A stretch of 64,000 nucleotides of DNA from Micromonospora tarapacensis (GTDB lineage Bacteria > Actinomycetota > Actinomycetes > Mycobacteriales > Micromonosporaceae): positions 1,413,324 to 1,477,323 of the forward strand of contig NZ_JAHCDI010000004.1 in assembly GCF_019697375.1 (NCBI RefSeq), given 5' to 3'. Under the pieces are notes generated by a model, which was not told where the DNA came from, ran no database searches, and saw only the letters and a list, made by a program, of their open reading frames with translations. How positions within the stretch are numbered: position 1 is the first letter of the stretch; every line of letters begins with the position of its first letter. The translations under genes and the position numbers were made by a program. Below, in pieces: positions 11,877 through 21,700 of this stretch.

Positions 11877-12910
11877 TCAGCCCAGCTTCCGCGCCAGCAG
11901 CGGCCGGACCATCGCCCACCAGCCGGCGGCGACGGCGTTGAACAGCGCCGTTCCGGGCGGTGCGGCGACGTTCGAGGGGCCACCCGAGCGGTCATCAGGT
12001 CGGCGACGACGCCGTCGCCGAGCGTCCGCTCGGCCTGCAACCGTCGGCGGCGGACACCCACCCAGCCCCGGTGGCGCCACAGCCAGGCCCAGCCGCGGGT
12101 CTTCTGCCGCGTCCAGCCACCGGCCAGCGCGGCGGCGAGCATGGCCGCCTCGGTGAGCAGCAGCATCGGCGCCAGCAGCGCCAGGGTCCGACACTGGTAC
12201 GCGGTGAACAGGGTCAGCAGGCGGTTGCGTTCGACCAGGTAGAGCTTGCGGTCGTTGCGGGAGAACTCGTAGTGGTGCCGCACCACGGCGTCCGGCACGT
12301 ACTCCAGCCGCAGGCCGCGCTGCCACAACCGCAGGCTCAGCTCGGTGTCCTCGTGGTAGGCGAAGTACTCGGCGGCGAAGCCGCCCAACTCCGCCCAGCG
12401 TGCGCCGCTGATGACGAAGCAGCAGCCGCTCAGGGACGGCACCACGGTGCGCCGGGCGTGGGCGGTGGCCGGCTCACCGTTGCCGCCGGCCCAGGACAGG
12501 CCGGTGAAGTGCAGCGGGTTGCCTGAGGTGTTGACCACATCTGGGTCGTGGGCGAGCCGGATGGAGGCCATCGCCGCGCCCACACCCGGCTCGGTGGCCA
12601 CCGCGACGACCTTCGCGAGGGCGTCGGGGGCGACGATCGCGTCGGAGTTGACGAAGGCGAGCCAGTCACCGGTGGCGTCGGCGGCCCCGATGTTGCAGCC
12701 ACCGGCGTAGCCGGTGTTCTCCTCGGGGCGGATCACCCGTACCCCGGGCAGTCCCTTGACCACGTCGACGCCGTCACCGGTGCAGCCGTTGTCGACCAGG
12801 ACCAGCTCGATGTCGACGTCGGTGCTGGCCAGCACGGCTCGGGCGGCGTCGACCAGCCAGGGCTCGGGGCCGTAGGCGAGCATCACCGCGGTCATGCGGG
12901 GCGGGCTCAT
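11877..12910 (-). CDS. GT2 family glycosyltransferase (rhamnosyltransferase-like), apparent frameshift
   Basis: Transfers a nucleotide-activated sugar during cell-surface glycan assembly. The GT-A fold is clear: TAVMLAYGPEPWLVDAA, VLVDNGCTGDG, ENTGYAGGCNIGA and the metal-binding FVNSDAIV, then YFAYHEDTELSLRLW and a C-terminal hydrophobic stretch. This pattern is common in rhamnosyl- and related transferases. The frame breaks after DLMTAR; the correct ending (SNVAAPPGTALFNAVA to ARKLG) is in another frame and stops at 11877. One missing base in the GGGG run at 11976-11979 (or the adjacent GG/CC) accounts for it. The reconstructed protein has 344 residues. The ATG overlaps the flippase stop (ATGA). 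Last gene of the minus-strand glycan operon. Confidence 0.87.
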
Positions 12911-14217
12911 CGGAAACCTCCGGGGGTGGTCGCGGGCACGCCGACCGCGACGGGCCGGGGCGACGCGGTCGCCGCACGGTGGTGGCGCCGTAGCAGGGGG
13001 ACCATCACGGCGGCGGCGACCAGGGAGCCCGCGGTGTAGCCGAGCTCGACCCGCAGCGCGACCGGCAGCGGGGCCAGGGTCGTGGCGGTCAGCGCGGCGA
13101 CGCCGGCGGTCCAGGCCAGGGCCTGGGCGAGGTGCCGGTCGCGGGCCAGCAGCCCCTGACCGAGGACCATCGCCCACAGGTAGGCCAGGGTGGCCAGGGA
13201 CAGCCAGGCGAAGTCGTCGCGGCCGAGGACGTCGGGGGTGTCGAAGAGGGCACGCACCAGCCATGGGCCGGACAGCACGGCGAGCACGCCGCCGGTGGCG
13301 CCCAGTGCGGTGACGACCGCCAGGGACCGGCGCAGCAGCGCACCGAAGGCCAGGTCGTCGCCGGTGGCGGCGGCGGTGGACAGGCCGGGCAGCAGGGCTG
13401 CCTGCATCGAGCCGAAGGCGAACAGCGGCACACGCACCAGCACCAGCGCGGACAGCAACGCCCCGGCGGTGGCGACGTCGGACGGGGAGAGCAGCCGTAC
13501 GTTGATCACGCCGACGTTGACCACGACCTGGGCGAGCAGGCTGGAGGCGGTGAGGAGCGCCAGCCCGCGTAGCAGCGGTCGCGCGGGTACGGCGGGACCG
13601 CCGCCGGCCGCCCGGGCCACCGGTACGGCGGTCAGCGCGACGGCGATCAGGGGTGCGACGACAAGCACCAGCGCGTACGCCACGGGTGAGTCGACACCGG
13701 CCAGGGCGAGCGCGGCGACCAGCCCGATGCGCAGCCCGCCGTCGAGTCCGAGCTGGGTGCCGTACCACCGGAAGTTCCGCAGCCCGGAGAGCACACCGCG
13801 GGTGGTGTGTGCCACGGCCAGTGCGGCCACCGCGCCCGCGAGGGTCGCCACCATGGCGTGATCGCCGTCGAAGAGCCGGTCGGCGAGGGTGTCGGCGACG
13901 GCGACGGTGAGCAGCAGGAGCAGGCCGAGCAGGACGGCGGCGATGGCGGCGCCCCGGGCCAGCACCGGCCCGGGGGGCAGCCCACGGCTACGGCGGGCGG
14001 CCACGAGTCGGGCCACCTCCTGCTCGACGGGGAAGAACACGCCGATGCCGAGGGTGAAGACGACGGACCAGAGCACCGACAGGGCGGAGTAGTCGGCGGC
14101 GGCGAGGTTGTGTCCGGCCAGGGCGAGATGGACGTACGAGGCCAGCCCGACCAGGGCCAGCCCCGCGCCCACGGGAAGGGTGCCGGGTGGGACGAGGCGG
14201 AGCAGGCGGCGCGTCAC
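12907..14217 (-). CDS. Polysaccharide flippase-like membrane protein (MOP superfamily)
   Basis: A 436-residue protein with about 12 to 14 hydrophobic segments, the layout of Wzx/MurJ-type flippases that move lipid-linked saccharides across the membrane. The segment LLTASSLLAQVVVNVGVINVRLLSP and the FFPVEQEVARLVAARR loop are typical of actinobacterial polysaccharide biosynthesis transporters. The GTG at 14217 overlaps the previous stop (GTGA), and the stop overlaps the ATG of the downstream glycosyltransferase. The context of dTDP-rhamnose genes and two glycosyltransferases implies export of a rhamnose-containing lipid-linked unit. Confidence 0.85.
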   Translation of the reverse strand: MTRRLLRLVPPGTLPVGAGLALVGLASYVHLALAGHNLAAADYSALSVLWSVVFTLGIGVFFPVEQEVARLVAARRSRGLPPGPVLARGAAIAAVLLGLLLLLTVAVADTLADRLFDGDHAMVATLAGAVAALAVAHTTRGVLSGLRNFRWYGTQLGLDGGLRIGLVAALALAGVDSPVAYALVLVVAPLIAVALTAVPVARAAGGGPAVPARPLLRGLALLTASSLLAQVVVNVGVINVRLLSPSDVATAGALLSALVLVRVPLFAFGSMQAALLPGLSTAAATGDDLAFGALLRRSLAVVTALGATGGVLAVLSGPWLVRALFDTPDVLGRDDFAWLSLATLAYLWAMVLGQGLLARDRHLAQALAWTAGVAALTATTLAPLPVALRVELGYTAGSLVAAAVMVPLLRRHHRAATASPRPVAVGVPATTPGGFR

Positions 14218-14915
14218 CGGCGGATGAGTGCCAGGGTGAGCACGGCCAGCGCCCGGCCGAGGTAGATCATCGCCTTGGCGGGGGAGTGGCTGGGGGTGCC
14301 CGCCATCCGGCGGCGCATCGCGACCGGGACCTGTTGGATCCGGTAGCCGCGACGGGCGGCGTGCACCAGCGTCTCGACGGTGTCGCCGAGGTACTCGGCG
14401 GGGTACCAGCGGGCGAACATGTCGATCATTCGCCGGTTGGCGGCGCGGAAGCCGGAGGTGGTGTCGGTCAGCGTGGCGCCGGCCAGCCCGGACAGCACCG
14501 TCGACAACATGCCCATCGCCCAGCGGCGCGGGCCGCCTACCACGTACTCGCCCTCGCCGGCGAAGCGCGCCCCGATGACCAGGTCGCAGTCGTCCAGGAG
14601 ATCGACGAGCTTGGGCACGTAGCGAGGGTCGTGCTGCCCGTCGGCGTCGATCTGCACCGCGACGTCGTAGTCGTTCGCCTGCGCGTAGCGGTAGCCGAGC
14701 CGCATCGCGCCACCGACGCCGAGGTTGTACGGCAGCCGGGCGACCCGGGCGCCGGCCGCGGTGGCCACGGCGGCGGTCCGGTCGGTGGAGCCGTCGTCGA
14801 CGACCAGCACGTCCACGCCGGGCAGTTCGCCCCGGATCTCGCCGACGACCTCGCCGATGGAGCCGGCCTCGTTGAGGGCCGGGATGATGATCAGGAGTCG
14901 CTTGCCGTTAACCAT
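14214..14915 (-). CDS. GT2 glycosyltransferase, dolichol/polyprenyl-phosphate sugar synthase-like
   Basis: A 233-residue protein made almost entirely of the GT-A domain: LLIIIPALNEAGSIGEVV, VVDDGSTDRTAAVA, LPYNLGVGGAMRLGYRYA, and the metal site QIDADGQHDP. The later TDTTSGFRAANRRMIDMF block is typical of DPM1/GtrB-like enzymes that load a sugar onto polyprenyl phosphate. The ATG at 14915 is chosen because MVNGKRLLIII begins the domain; an upstream extension in frame is low-complexity antisense sequence. It overlaps the DUF2304 gene by 8 bp, and the two families commonly occur together. Confidence 0.9.
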   Translation of the reverse strand: MVNGKRLLIIIPALNEAGSIGEVVGEIRGELPGVDVLVVDDGSTDRTAAVATAAGARVARLPYNLGVGGAMRLGYRYAQANDYDVAVQIDADGQHDPRYVPKLVDLLDDCDLVIGARFAGEGEYVVGGPRRWAMGMLSTVLSGLAGATLTDTTSGFRAANRRMIDMFARWYPAEYLGDTVETLVHAARRGYRIQQVPVAMRRRMAGTPSHSPAKAMIYLGRALAVLTLALIRR

Positions 14916-15297
14916 CGCGGGACACCAGTCCCGCCCGGTCCGCGAGCGCCGCCCGGTCCGCCCGGTCCGCCTCGACCTCGGCGCGCAGCAGGGCGAACTC
15001 CTCGGCCAGCGTGCGGGTCTCCTCCTCCAGCGCACTGACCTCCCAGCTGAGGTGGATGCAGACCAGCAGGAGGAAGACGATGCCGAGGAAGAGCACGAGA
15101 CTGACCCCGGAGGCCACGCCGAGCGTGTCCGCGATGCCGTCGAGCAGTCGGGGGAACAGCGACAGCGGGATCACCACGAACAGCAGCCCGAGCCAGAGCA
15201 TGCCGTACTTCTCCCGCAGCTGCCGGCGGCGCAGCAACTCGACGATCGTGGCCAGCAGGACCAGACCGGTCAGGCCGGTGACGAGGGTGAGTTTCAT
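14908..15297 (-). CDS. DUF2304 family membrane protein
   Basis: A 129-residue protein with three hydrophobic segments (residues about 2-18, 33-52, 64-88) followed by a charged coiled coil (ALEEETRTLAEEFALLRAEV). The middle LREKYGMLWLGLL motif is diagnostic of DUF2304. These proteins accompany DPM1-like glycosyltransferases and probably help membrane assembly or partner binding, but the biochemical role is not known. The gene overlaps rmlD by 4 bp and the glycosyltransferase by 8 bp, so it is part of one operon. Confidence 0.88.
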   Translation of the reverse strand: MKLTLVTGLTGLVLLATIVELLRRRQLREKYGMLWLGLLFVVIPLSLFPRLLDGIADTLGVASGVSLVLFLGIVFLLLVCIHLSWEVSALEEETRTLAEEFALLRAEVEADRADRAALADRAGLVSRDG

Positions 15298-16178
15298 GCG
15301 ACCTTCCACGGGGAGGGTGGACGGGCGGGCGTGAACGCGGCGACCAGGGTGGCGTGCCAGGCCGGCAGGGGCGGCAGCCCCGCGTCGGCCCACCGGTCGT
15401 GCCCTAGCACACTGTACGCCGGCCTGGGGGCGGGTCGCCGGAACCGGGCGCTGGTGGTGGGCCGGATCCGGGCCGGATCGAGCCCGTGCAGCGCGAACAC
15501 CGCCCGGGCGAGCCCGTACCAGGTGGTCTCGCCGGAGCAGGTGCCGTGGTATACGCCGGGGGCCGCCCGCCCGGCCAGGGCCGACTCGGCGAGCGCGACG
15601 AGCTGGCGGGCCAGCGCACCGGACCAGGTCGGCTGGCCCCGCTGGTCGTCGACCACGTCGAGGAACTCACGCTGGTCGGCCAGGTCCAGCATGGTGCGGA
15701 CGAAGCTGCGGCCGTGGACGCCGTAGAGCCAGGCGGTGCGTACCACGTAGCCGGTGTCGGGCAGCAGCCGGGTCACGGCCCGCTCCCCGGCGAGCTTGCT
15801 GCGGCCGTACGCGTTGATCGGGCCGGTCGGCGCGTCCTCCGGATAGGGGACGGTGGCGTCGCCGGGGAAGACGTAGTCGGTGGAGGGGTGCAGCAGCCGT
15901 GCGCCGTGCGCGGCGCAGGCCGCCGCGAGGTGGGCGACGGCATCGCCGTTGACGGCGGTGGCGGCCCGCTCGTCCCGCTCGGCGCCGTCGACGTCGGTCC
16001 ACGCGGCGGCGTTGACCACCACGTCGTGACCGTCGACGGCGGCGTGCACGGCGGCGGCGTCGGTGATGTCGAGTTCGGCCCGGCTGACGGCGGTCACCTT
16101 CGGGTCCGGTTGCCCGGCGAGGACGTCGACGAGGTCCCGGCCGAGCATCCCGCCGGCACCGGTCACCAGGACCCTCAT
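15294..16178 (-). CDS. rmlD: dTDP-4-dehydrorhamnose reductase
   Basis: Last step of dTDP-L-rhamnose synthesis, NAD(P)H-dependent reduction of dTDP-4-keto-L-rhamnose. It has 294 residues with the SDR nucleotide motif TGAGGMLG at the N-terminus, [21 protein letters not shown], and the catalytic YGRSK. The ATG at 16178 is chosen over an upstream start because it begins the Rossmann strand and overlaps the rmlB stop (ATGA). Operon with rmlB upstream and DUF2304 downstream. Confidence 0.94.
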   Translation of the reverse strand: MRVLVTGAGGMLGRDLVDVLAGQPDPKVTAVSRAELDITDAAAVHAAVDGHDVVVNAAAWTDVDGAERDERAATAVNGDAVAHLAAACAAHGARLLHPSTDYVFPGDATVPYPEDAPTGPINAYGRSKLAGERAVTRLLPDTGYVVRTAWLYGVHGRSFVRTMLDLADQREFLDVVDDQRGQPTWSGALARQLVALAESALAGRAAPGVYHGTCSGETTWYGLARAVFALHGLDPARIRPTTSARFRRPAPRPAYSVLGHDRWADAGLPPLPAWHATLVAAFTPARPPSPWKVA

Positions 16179-17173
16179 CGGGTCGCCGCCGTCAGCGGCG
16201 CCCACCAGTCGCGGTTGTCCCGGTACCAGCGCACGGTGTCGGCGAGGCCCGCCTCCAGCGTGACGGTCGGCGCGTACCCCAGCTCCTTGTTGATCTTGCT
16301 GATGTCGAGGGAGTAGCGGCGGTCGTGGCCCTTGCGGTCGGGGACGGCTTCGACCCGGTCCCAGCCGGCGCCGCAGGCCTCCAGCAGCCGCTCGGTCAGC
16401 TCCTTGTTGGTGAGTTCGGTGCCGCCACCGATGTGGTAGACCTCGCCGGCGCGCCCCCGGTGCTGCACCAGCGCGATGCCGCGGCAGTGGTCGTGCACGT
16501 GCAGCCAGTCGCGGACGTTCCCGCCGTCGCCGTAGAGGGGGACGCTGCGCCCGTCGAGCAGGTTGGTGACGAACAGCGGGATGACCTTCTCCGGATACTG
16601 GTAGGGCCCGTAGTTGTTGGAGCAGCGGGTGACCACGACGTCGAGACCGTGGGTGCGGTGACAGGCCAGGGCGAGCAGGTCGGAACCGGCCTTGGCCGCC
16701 GAGTACGGCGAGTTGGGCGCGAGTGGCCAGTCCTCGGTCCAGGAGCCGGTGTCGATGGAGCCGTAGACCTCGTCGGTGGAGACGTGCACGAAGCGGCCGA
16801 CGCGGTGCCGGAGGGCGGCGTCGAGGAGGGCCTGGGTGCCCAGCACGTTCGTGGTGACGAAGGGCGCGGCGCCGCCGATGGAGCGGTCGACGTGGGACTC
16901 GGCGGCGAAGTGCACGATCACGTCGTGCCCGGCCACGGTCTCGTCGACGGTGTCCGGGTCGCGGATGTCGCCGTGCACGAACCGCAGGCGTGGGTCGTCG
17001 CGGACCGGGTCGAGGTTGGCCAGGTTCCCGGAGTAGGTGAGCGCGTCGAGCACCGTCACCGCGGCGGGTTCCAGCGCGGGCACCCCCGCGGCGGTGCCGC
17101 CGGGCACGCCCAGCAGCATCCGGACGTACTCCGAACCGATGAATCCGGCGCCGCCGGTGACCAGGACCCTCAC
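16175..17173 (-). CDS. rmlB: dTDP-glucose 4,6-dehydratase
   Basis: Second step of dTDP-L-rhamnose synthesis. It has 332 residues, a normal length. TGGAGFIGS at 6-14 binds NAD, STDEVYG at 132-138 carries the catalytic Asp-Glu pair (Asp134, Glu135), and YSAAK supplies Tyr157 and Lys161. [17 protein letters not shown] and [12 protein letters not shown] are family signatures. First gene of the minus-strand operon, diverging from rmlA across 84 bp that must hold both promoters. Confidence 0.96.
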   Translation of the reverse strand: MRVLVTGGAGFIGSEYVRMLLGVPGGTAAGVPALEPAAVTVLDALTYSGNLANLDPVRDDPRLRFVHGDIRDPDTVDETVAGHDVIVHFAAESHVDRSIGGAAPFVTTNVLGTQALLDAALRHRVGRFVHVSTDEVYGSIDTGSWTEDWPLAPNSPYSAAKAGSDLLALACHRTHGLDVVVTRCSNNYGPYQYPEKVIPLFVTNLLDGRSVPLYGDGGNVRDWLHVHDHCRGIALVQHRGRAGEVYHIGGGTELTNKELTERLLEACGAGWDRVEAVPDRKGHDRRYSLDISKINKELGYAPTVTLEAGLADTVRWYRDNRDWWAPLTAATR

Positions 17174-17257
17174 GGGTCCGGAAGTCTACGCGAGACGGCC
17201 GCCGGTGCAGCAGAGGCGGCGCGTGGCGGGCGGGACGGTTGCCGGTACGCTCCCCGG

Positions 17258-18169
17258 GTGCGTGGAATCCTGCTCGCCGGTGGCACCGGATCCCGGCTGT
17301 GGCCGATCACCCGAGCGGTCTCGAAACAGCTGATGCCGGTCTTCGACAAACCGATGGTCTACTATCCGCTCTCCACCCTGGTGATGGCGGGGGTACGCGA
17401 GATCCTGGTGATCACCACGCCCGAGGAGCAGCACCAGTTCCAGCGGTTGCTCGGCGACGGCAGCCAGTTCGGCCTGCGGCTGGAGTACGTCGCCCAGCCG
17501 CGGCCGGAGGGCATCGCGCAGGCGTTCGTGCTCGGTGCCGATTTCATCGGCGACGAGGCGGTCGCGTTGATCCTGGGCGACAACATCTTCCACGGTGCGG
17601 GCCTGGGGCGGCAGCTGGCCGCGGCGGGCGACCCGGTGGGTGGGCGGATCTTCGCCTATCCGGTGGCCAACCCGCAGGCGTACGGCGTGGTGCACTTCGA
17701 CCCCGACGGCCGGGTGCTGTCGATCGAGGAGAAGCCGGAGAAGCCGAGGTCCCGGTACGCGGTGCCGGGCCTGTACTTCTACGACAACCGGGTGGTGGAG
17801 ATCGCCGGTGGGCTCACCCCCAGCGACCGGGGCGAGCTGGAGATCACCGCGGTGAACGAGGCGTACCGCGGCCGGGACGAGCTGTCGGTCACCGTGCTGG
17901 ACCGGGGCACCGCCTGGCTGGACACCGGCACCTTCACCTCGTTGATGCAGGCCGCCGAGTTCGTCCGGGTGATCGAGGAGCGGCAGGGTATGAAGATCGG
18001 CTGCGTCGAGGAGGTGGCCTGGCGGGCGGGGCTGATCGACGACACGCAACTGCGCGGCCTGGCCGAGCCGTTGACCAAGAGCGGCTACGGCGAGTATCTG
18101 CTCGACCTGCTCAGCGGCGAGCGCGACGAGCTGGGCGGCGAGTTCCGCGACGCGGGAGCCGGCCGATGA
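17258..18169 (+). CDS. rmlA: Glucose-1-phosphate thymidylyltransferase
   Basis: First step of dTDP-L-rhamnose synthesis, forming dTDP-glucose from glucose-1-phosphate and dTTP. It has 303 residues. [19 protein letters not shown] near the N-terminus is the nucleotidyltransferase signature, followed by [18 protein letters not shown] and EEKPEKPRS. The GTG at 17258 begins the domain; the frame stays open upstream only because it is antisense to rmlB. TACGCT at 17246-17251 ends 6 nt before the GTG, suggesting a leaderless transcript. The stop overlaps the ATG of rmlC. Confidence 0.95.
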   Translation: MRGILLAGGTGSRLWPITRAVSKQLMPVFDKPMVYYPLSTLVMAGVREILVITTPEEQHQFQRLLGDGSQFGLRLEYVAQPRPEGIAQAFVLGADFIGDEAVALILGDNIFHGAGLGRQLAAAGDPVGGRIFAYPVANPQAYGVVHFDPDGRVLSIEEKPEKPRSRYAVPGLYFYDNRVVEIAGGLTPSDRGELEITAVNEAYRGRDELSVTVLDRGTAWLDTGTFTSLMQAAEFVRVIEERQGMKIGCVEEVAWRAGLIDDTQLRGLAEPLTKSGYGEYLLDLLSGERDELGGEFRDAGAGR

Positions 18170-18780
18170 AGCTACGGCCGCTGAGCGTCGAGGGCGCCTG
18201 GGAGATCACCCCGGCGCAGCACGGGGACCCGCGCGGGCTGTTCCTGGAGTGGTACCGCTTCGACCGGCTCGCCGAGGCGGTCGGGCATCCGCTGCGCCTC
18301 GCCCAGGGCAATCTCTCCGTCTCGGCCCGCGACGTCGTGCGTGGCATCCACTTCGCCGACGTCCCGCCGGGGCAGGCGAAGTACGTCACCTGTGTCCGGG
18401 GCGCGGTGCTCGACGTGATCGTCGATCTGCGGGTCGGCTCGCCCACCTTCGGCCGGTGGGAGGGCGTCCGCCTGGACGACGTGGACCGGCGCGCGGTCTA
18501 CCTCGCCGAAGGGCTCGGCCACGGCTTCTGCGCGCTGACCGACGACGCCACCCTGAGCTATCTCTGCTCGACCACGTACAACCCGTCGGCGGAGCACGCG
18601 GTGCATCCGCTGGACGAGGACCTGGGCATCGACTGGCCGGCCGGGACGCCACAGCTGTCCGCCCGCGATGCCGCCGCGCCGAGCCTGGCGCAGGCCCGGG
18701 CGGCGGGGTCGCTGCCGGACTACGCCCGGTGCCGGGAGTACGTGGCGGGCCTGCACGACGCGCATTTCGGCGGCGGGTGA
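18166..18780 (+). CDS. rmlC: dTDP-4-dehydrorhamnose 3,5-epimerase
   Basis: Third step of dTDP-L-rhamnose synthesis, a cupin-fold double epimerase. It has 204 residues. Family blocks include [30 protein letters not shown] (with the catalytic histidine), [18 protein letters not shown] and GLGHGFCAL. The ATG overlaps the rmlA stop (ATGA). With rmlA, rmlB and rmlD, the full four-enzyme pathway is present in two divergent operons. Confidence 0.95.
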   Translation: MKLRPLSVEGAWEITPAQHGDPRGLFLEWYRFDRLAEAVGHPLRLAQGNLSVSARDVVRGIHFADVPPGQAKYVTCVRGAVLDVIVDLRVGSPTFGRWEGVRLDDVDRRAVYLAEGLGHGFCALTDDATLSYLCSTTYNPSAEHAVHPLDEDLGIDWPAGTPQLSARDAAAPSLAQARAAGSLPDYARCREYVAGLHDAHFGGG

Positions 18781-18837
18781 CGCGGGCAGGTGCCGCGACA
18801 GTGACGAACGGGGCCTTCGTACGGCTAATGTCTCACC

Positions 18838-20196
18838 ATGGAACGGCGAATCTTCGGTCTGGAGACCGAGTACGGCGTCACCTGCACCTATCGCGGGCAG
18901 CGGCGGCTGTCCCCTGACGAGGTAGCCCGGTATCTCTTCCGCCGGGTGGTGTCCTGGGGGCGGTCCAGCAACGTCTTCCTGCGCAACGGCGCACGGCTCT
19001 ACCTGGACGTCGGCTCGCATCCCGAGTACGCCACCCCGGAGTGCGACTCGGTGGTCGACCTGGTCGCTCACGACCGGGCCGGCGAGCGGATCCTGGAGGG
19101 GCTGCTCATCGACGCGGAGAAACGGCTGCACGACGAGGGCATCGCCGGCGAGATCTACCTCTTCAAGAACAACACCGACTCGGCGGGCAACTCGTACGGC
19201 TGCCACGAGAACTACCTGGTCTCCCGGCACGGGGAGTTCGGCCGGCTCGCCGACGTCCTGATCCCGTTCCTGGTCACCCGGCAGCTGATCTGTGGTGCGG
19301 GCAAGGTGCTGCAGACGCCGCGCGGCGCGGTCTACTGCCTGTCCCAGCGGGCGGAGCACATCTGGGAGGGCGTCTCCTCGGCGACCACCCGCAGTCGCCC
19401 GATCATCAACACCCGCGACGAGCCGCACGCCGACGCGGAGCGCTACCGCCGGCTGCACGTCATCGTCGGCGACTCCAACATGAACGAGGTCACCACGCTG
19501 CTGAAGGTCGGCACCGCCGACATCGTGCTGCGGATGATCGAGGCCGGCGTGGTGATGCGCGACCTGACCCTGGAGAACCCGATCCGGGCCATCCGCGAGG
19601 TGTCGCACGACATCACCGGCCGGCGCAAGGTGCGGCTGGCCTCGGGCAAGGAGGTCAGCGCCCTGGACATCCAGCAGGAGTACCTCGCCAAGGCGACCGA
19701 GTTCGTCGAGCGGCGCGGCGGCGACCAGACCGCCAAGCGGGTGGTCGAGTTGTGGGGCCGGGTGCTGCGGGCGGTGGAGACCGGCGACCTGGAGCCGGTT
19801 TCTCGGGAGATCGACTGGGTGACCAAGCTGCGGTTGATCGAGCGCTACCAGCGCAAGAACGACCTGCCGTTGTCGCATCCCCGGGTCGCGCAGATGGATC
19901 TGGCCTACCACGACCTGCGCCGGGGCCGGGGGCTGTACGCGCTGCTGGAACGGCGTAGGGAGGTGGACCGGGTGGCCACCGACCCGGAGATCTTCGAGGC
20001 CAAGGAGACGCCACCGCAGACCACCCGGGCCCGGCTGCGCGGTGAGTTCATCCGGCACGCGCAGGAGAAGCGACGCGACTTCACCGTCGACTGGGTGCAC
20101 CTGAAGCTCAACGACCAGGCGCAGCGCACCGTGCTGTGCAAGGACCCGTTCCGGGCGTACGACGAGCGGGTGGAGCGGCTCATCGCCAGCATGTGA
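18838..20196 (+). CDS. pafA: Pup-protein ligase PafA
   Basis: Attaches the C-terminal Glu of Pup to substrate lysines using ATP. It has 452 residues and the glutamine-synthetase-like fold shared with Dop. GLETEYG near residue 8 carries a metal-binding glutamate, and [30 protein letters not shown] and [17 protein letters not shown] follow. It lacks the N-terminal insert seen in Dop. TAATGT at 18826-18831 ends 6 nt before the ATG, indicating a probable leaderless mRNA with its own promoter. It is separated from prcBA by the 6.9-kb glycan block. Confidence 0.96.
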   Translation: MERRIFGLETEYGVTCTYRGQRRLSPDEVARYLFRRVVSWGRSSNVFLRNGARLYLDVGSHPEYATPECDSVVDLVAHDRAGERILEGLLIDAEKRLHDEGIAGEIYLFKNNTDSAGNSYGCHENYLVSRHGEFGRLADVLIPFLVTRQLICGAGKVLQTPRGAVYCLSQRAEHIWEGVSSATTRSRPIINTRDEPHADAERYRRLHVIVGDSNMNEVTTLLKVGTADIVLRMIEAGVVMRDLTLENPIRAIREVSHDITGRRKVRLASGKEVSALDIQQEYLAKATEFVERRGGDQTAKRVVELWGRVLRAVETGDLEPVSREIDWVTKLRLIERYQRKNDLPLSHPRVAQMDLAYHDLRRGRGLYALLERRREVDRVATDPEIFEAKETPPQTTRARLRGEFIRHAQEKRRDFTVDWVHLKLNDQAQRTVLCKDPFRAYDERVERLIASM

Positions 20197-20246
20197 GGGC
20201 CACCCGGCCGGCCCGTGCCGGGCTGGCCGGGTAGGCTGGCCGGGCC

Positions 20247-20432
20247 ATGATTCCTCCCGAGCCGCCCACCCGGGGCACCGAGCGGCAGAGCTGGCTGGAA
20301 CGCCGCCGCGAGAAGATCCGCGCCGAGGTCGAACGCAACCGGCGCGGCGAGTACACCGTCCCCACCTGGGTGCTGGCGCTGGCGCTGGCCCTGATCGTCG
20401 GCGCCTGGCTCGCTCTGATCATTCTTGCGTGA
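20247..20432 (+). CDS. Small single-span membrane protein downstream of pafA
   Basis: A 61-residue protein: a charged N-terminal half (SWLERRREKIRAEVERNRRG) and one C-terminal hydrophobic helix (about residues 41-60), predicted tail-anchored. TAGGCT at 20232-20237 could be a -10 element 9 nt before the ATG. The end overlaps the convergent DUF3866 gene by 14 bp. Codon use is normal for the region. The function is unknown; the position suggests coexpression with pafA. Confidence 0.65.
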   Translation: MIPPEPPTRGTERQSWLERRREKIRAEVERNRRGEYTVPTWVLALALALIVGAWLALIILA

Positions 20433-21507
20433 GACCGGCGGCGTGCCGGCCCGCCGCGGCGGCGGCCAGGAAGTAGGCGTGGTCGGCGTCCAGCCCGCGC
20501 CCCATCGTCGACAGCGGCACCGTGCTGCGGCGCAGCGCCTCGTCCAGTCCGGTGGTGTCCACCCGCAGCACGCGGTGCCGTCCGGCGAGCGGTGCCAGCG
20601 CCGCGTCGACCTCGGCGGCCAGTGCCGGGTCCAGGCCGTCGGGCACCACCAGCTCCGCGCGGGCCAGCGCCACCCGGCCGTACGCGGTGAGGCTGTGGTG
20701 CGACACGCCACGGTGCCGCGGGCGCGGGTCGGCGGCGGAGATCCGCAGCGAGCCGACCGGCCGGCCGCCCAAGGTGGCGACGGCGTTGACCGCCTCGCCG
20801 ACGGCCACGCCGGAGAAACCCCAGCGGGTGCCGGTGCCGAGGTTGCCCGGACCCTGGGCCACCACCGCCACATCCGCGTCGAGCACGTGCCGGGCGGCGA
20901 GCAGCCCGCTGTGCAGCGTGGACGCCTCCAGGTCGCCGCCGAACGCCTGCCCGACACTGATCGTGCCCGCGAGTTCGTCGCGCAGCCCGGCCAGGGTGCG
21001 GGAGAACCAGGCGGGCAACGCCCCGCCGTCGGTGAGCAGGTACGCCACCCGGGCACCCGACGCGTCGGCGCGGACGCCGGCCAGGATCGCCGGCAGCGCG
21101 GAGTGCAGGTCGGCGGTCACCACCGGCAGGCCGGCCAGGTCGTCGGCGCCGGCCAGCACCTCGCGGTGCGGCGAGGCCTCCTCGTCGACGCCGAGCAGGA
21201 TCGGCTGCAACGGGGTGTAGCGGGCCTTGACCAGGTGACCCGCGTCGCGGGAGTCGAGGGCCTGCGGCGGGTCCGGAGGTAGCCGGTCCGGCAGCGCCAC
21301 GACCAGGGCGTATCCGCCGGTACCCAGGCCCATCAGCAGCGCACCGGCGTTGAGCAGCACCCGGTCGCCGGCCTGGGGGTCGCCGACAAGCGCCGGATAG
21401 GCCAGCGCCCGCAGCACGGCGCCGTCGGCCAGTCGCACGTCCAGCTCGACCGCCCCGGCCCACCGTCGCCGCTCCCGCACCACCACGCCAGCCCGCCACC
21501 GCACCAT
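20419..21507 (-). CDS. DUF3866 family protein
   Basis: A 362-residue soluble protein matching the DUF3866 family, known from actinobacteria and often beside pafA. Recognisable blocks are RALAYPALVGDPQAGDRVLLN, VKARYTPLQPILLGVDEE, VVAQGPGNLGTGTRWGFSGV and GVSHHSLTAYGRV. No catalytic role has been established. TAGCGT at 21514-21519 (read on this strand) ends 6 nt before the ATG, so the message is probably leaderless. It diverges from pafB, with a palindromic repeat between them. Confidence 0.88.
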   Translation of the reverse strand: MVRWRAGVVVRERRRWAGAVELDVRLADGAVLRALAYPALVGDPQAGDRVLLNAGALLMGLGTGGYALVVALPDRLPPDPPQALDSRDAGHLVKARYTPLQPILLGVDEEASPHREVLAGADDLAGLPVVTADLHSALPAILAGVRADASGARVAYLLTDGGALPAWFSRTLAGLRDELAGTISVGQAFGGDLEASTLHSGLLAARHVLDADVAVVAQGPGNLGTGTRWGFSGVAVGEAVNAVATLGGRPVGSLRISAADPRPRHRGVSHHSLTAYGRVALARAELVVPDGLDPALAAEVDAALAPLAGRHRVLRVDTTGLDEALRRSTVPLSTMGRGLDADHAYFLAAAAAGRHAAGLTQE

Positions 21508-21551
21508 GCCCGCACGCTAACCCTCACCCCACCCCCACCCCCGCCACCCCT

Positions 21552-21616
21552 GCGTTGATCATGAGGTTAGCGGCGACTTCGATCTCCATACCTGCCGCCA
21601 ACCTCATGATCAACGC
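21552..21616. repeat. GATCATG-type intergenic palindrome, copy 1
   Basis: Two 23-bp arms (21552-21574 and 21594-21616) complementary at 22 of 23 positions, around a 19-nt loop. Arms begin GCGTTGATCATGAGGTT. It lies between two divergent genes, so it is not placed as a simple terminator. A related element lies at 26484-26554. Confidence 0.9.
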
Positions 21617-21700
21617 TCGCGGTGGGGTGGGGTGGGGTGGGGGCGGCGCGCGGGTGCGGGGGTGCGTGGGGGAGGGGGGTTGGCTGCTAGCGTCTACGGC

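Noticed and set aside
10658..13768. A 1036-residue open frame joining the GT2 gene to flanking sequence
   Set aside because: Only residues from the GT2 ATG at 12910 to about 11980 are protein-like; the rest is antisense to prcA and out of frame with the flippase.
16325..17257. N-terminal extension of RmlA by 311 residues
   Set aside because: It is antisense to rmlB and lacks conserved sequence; the family starts at the GTG at 17258.
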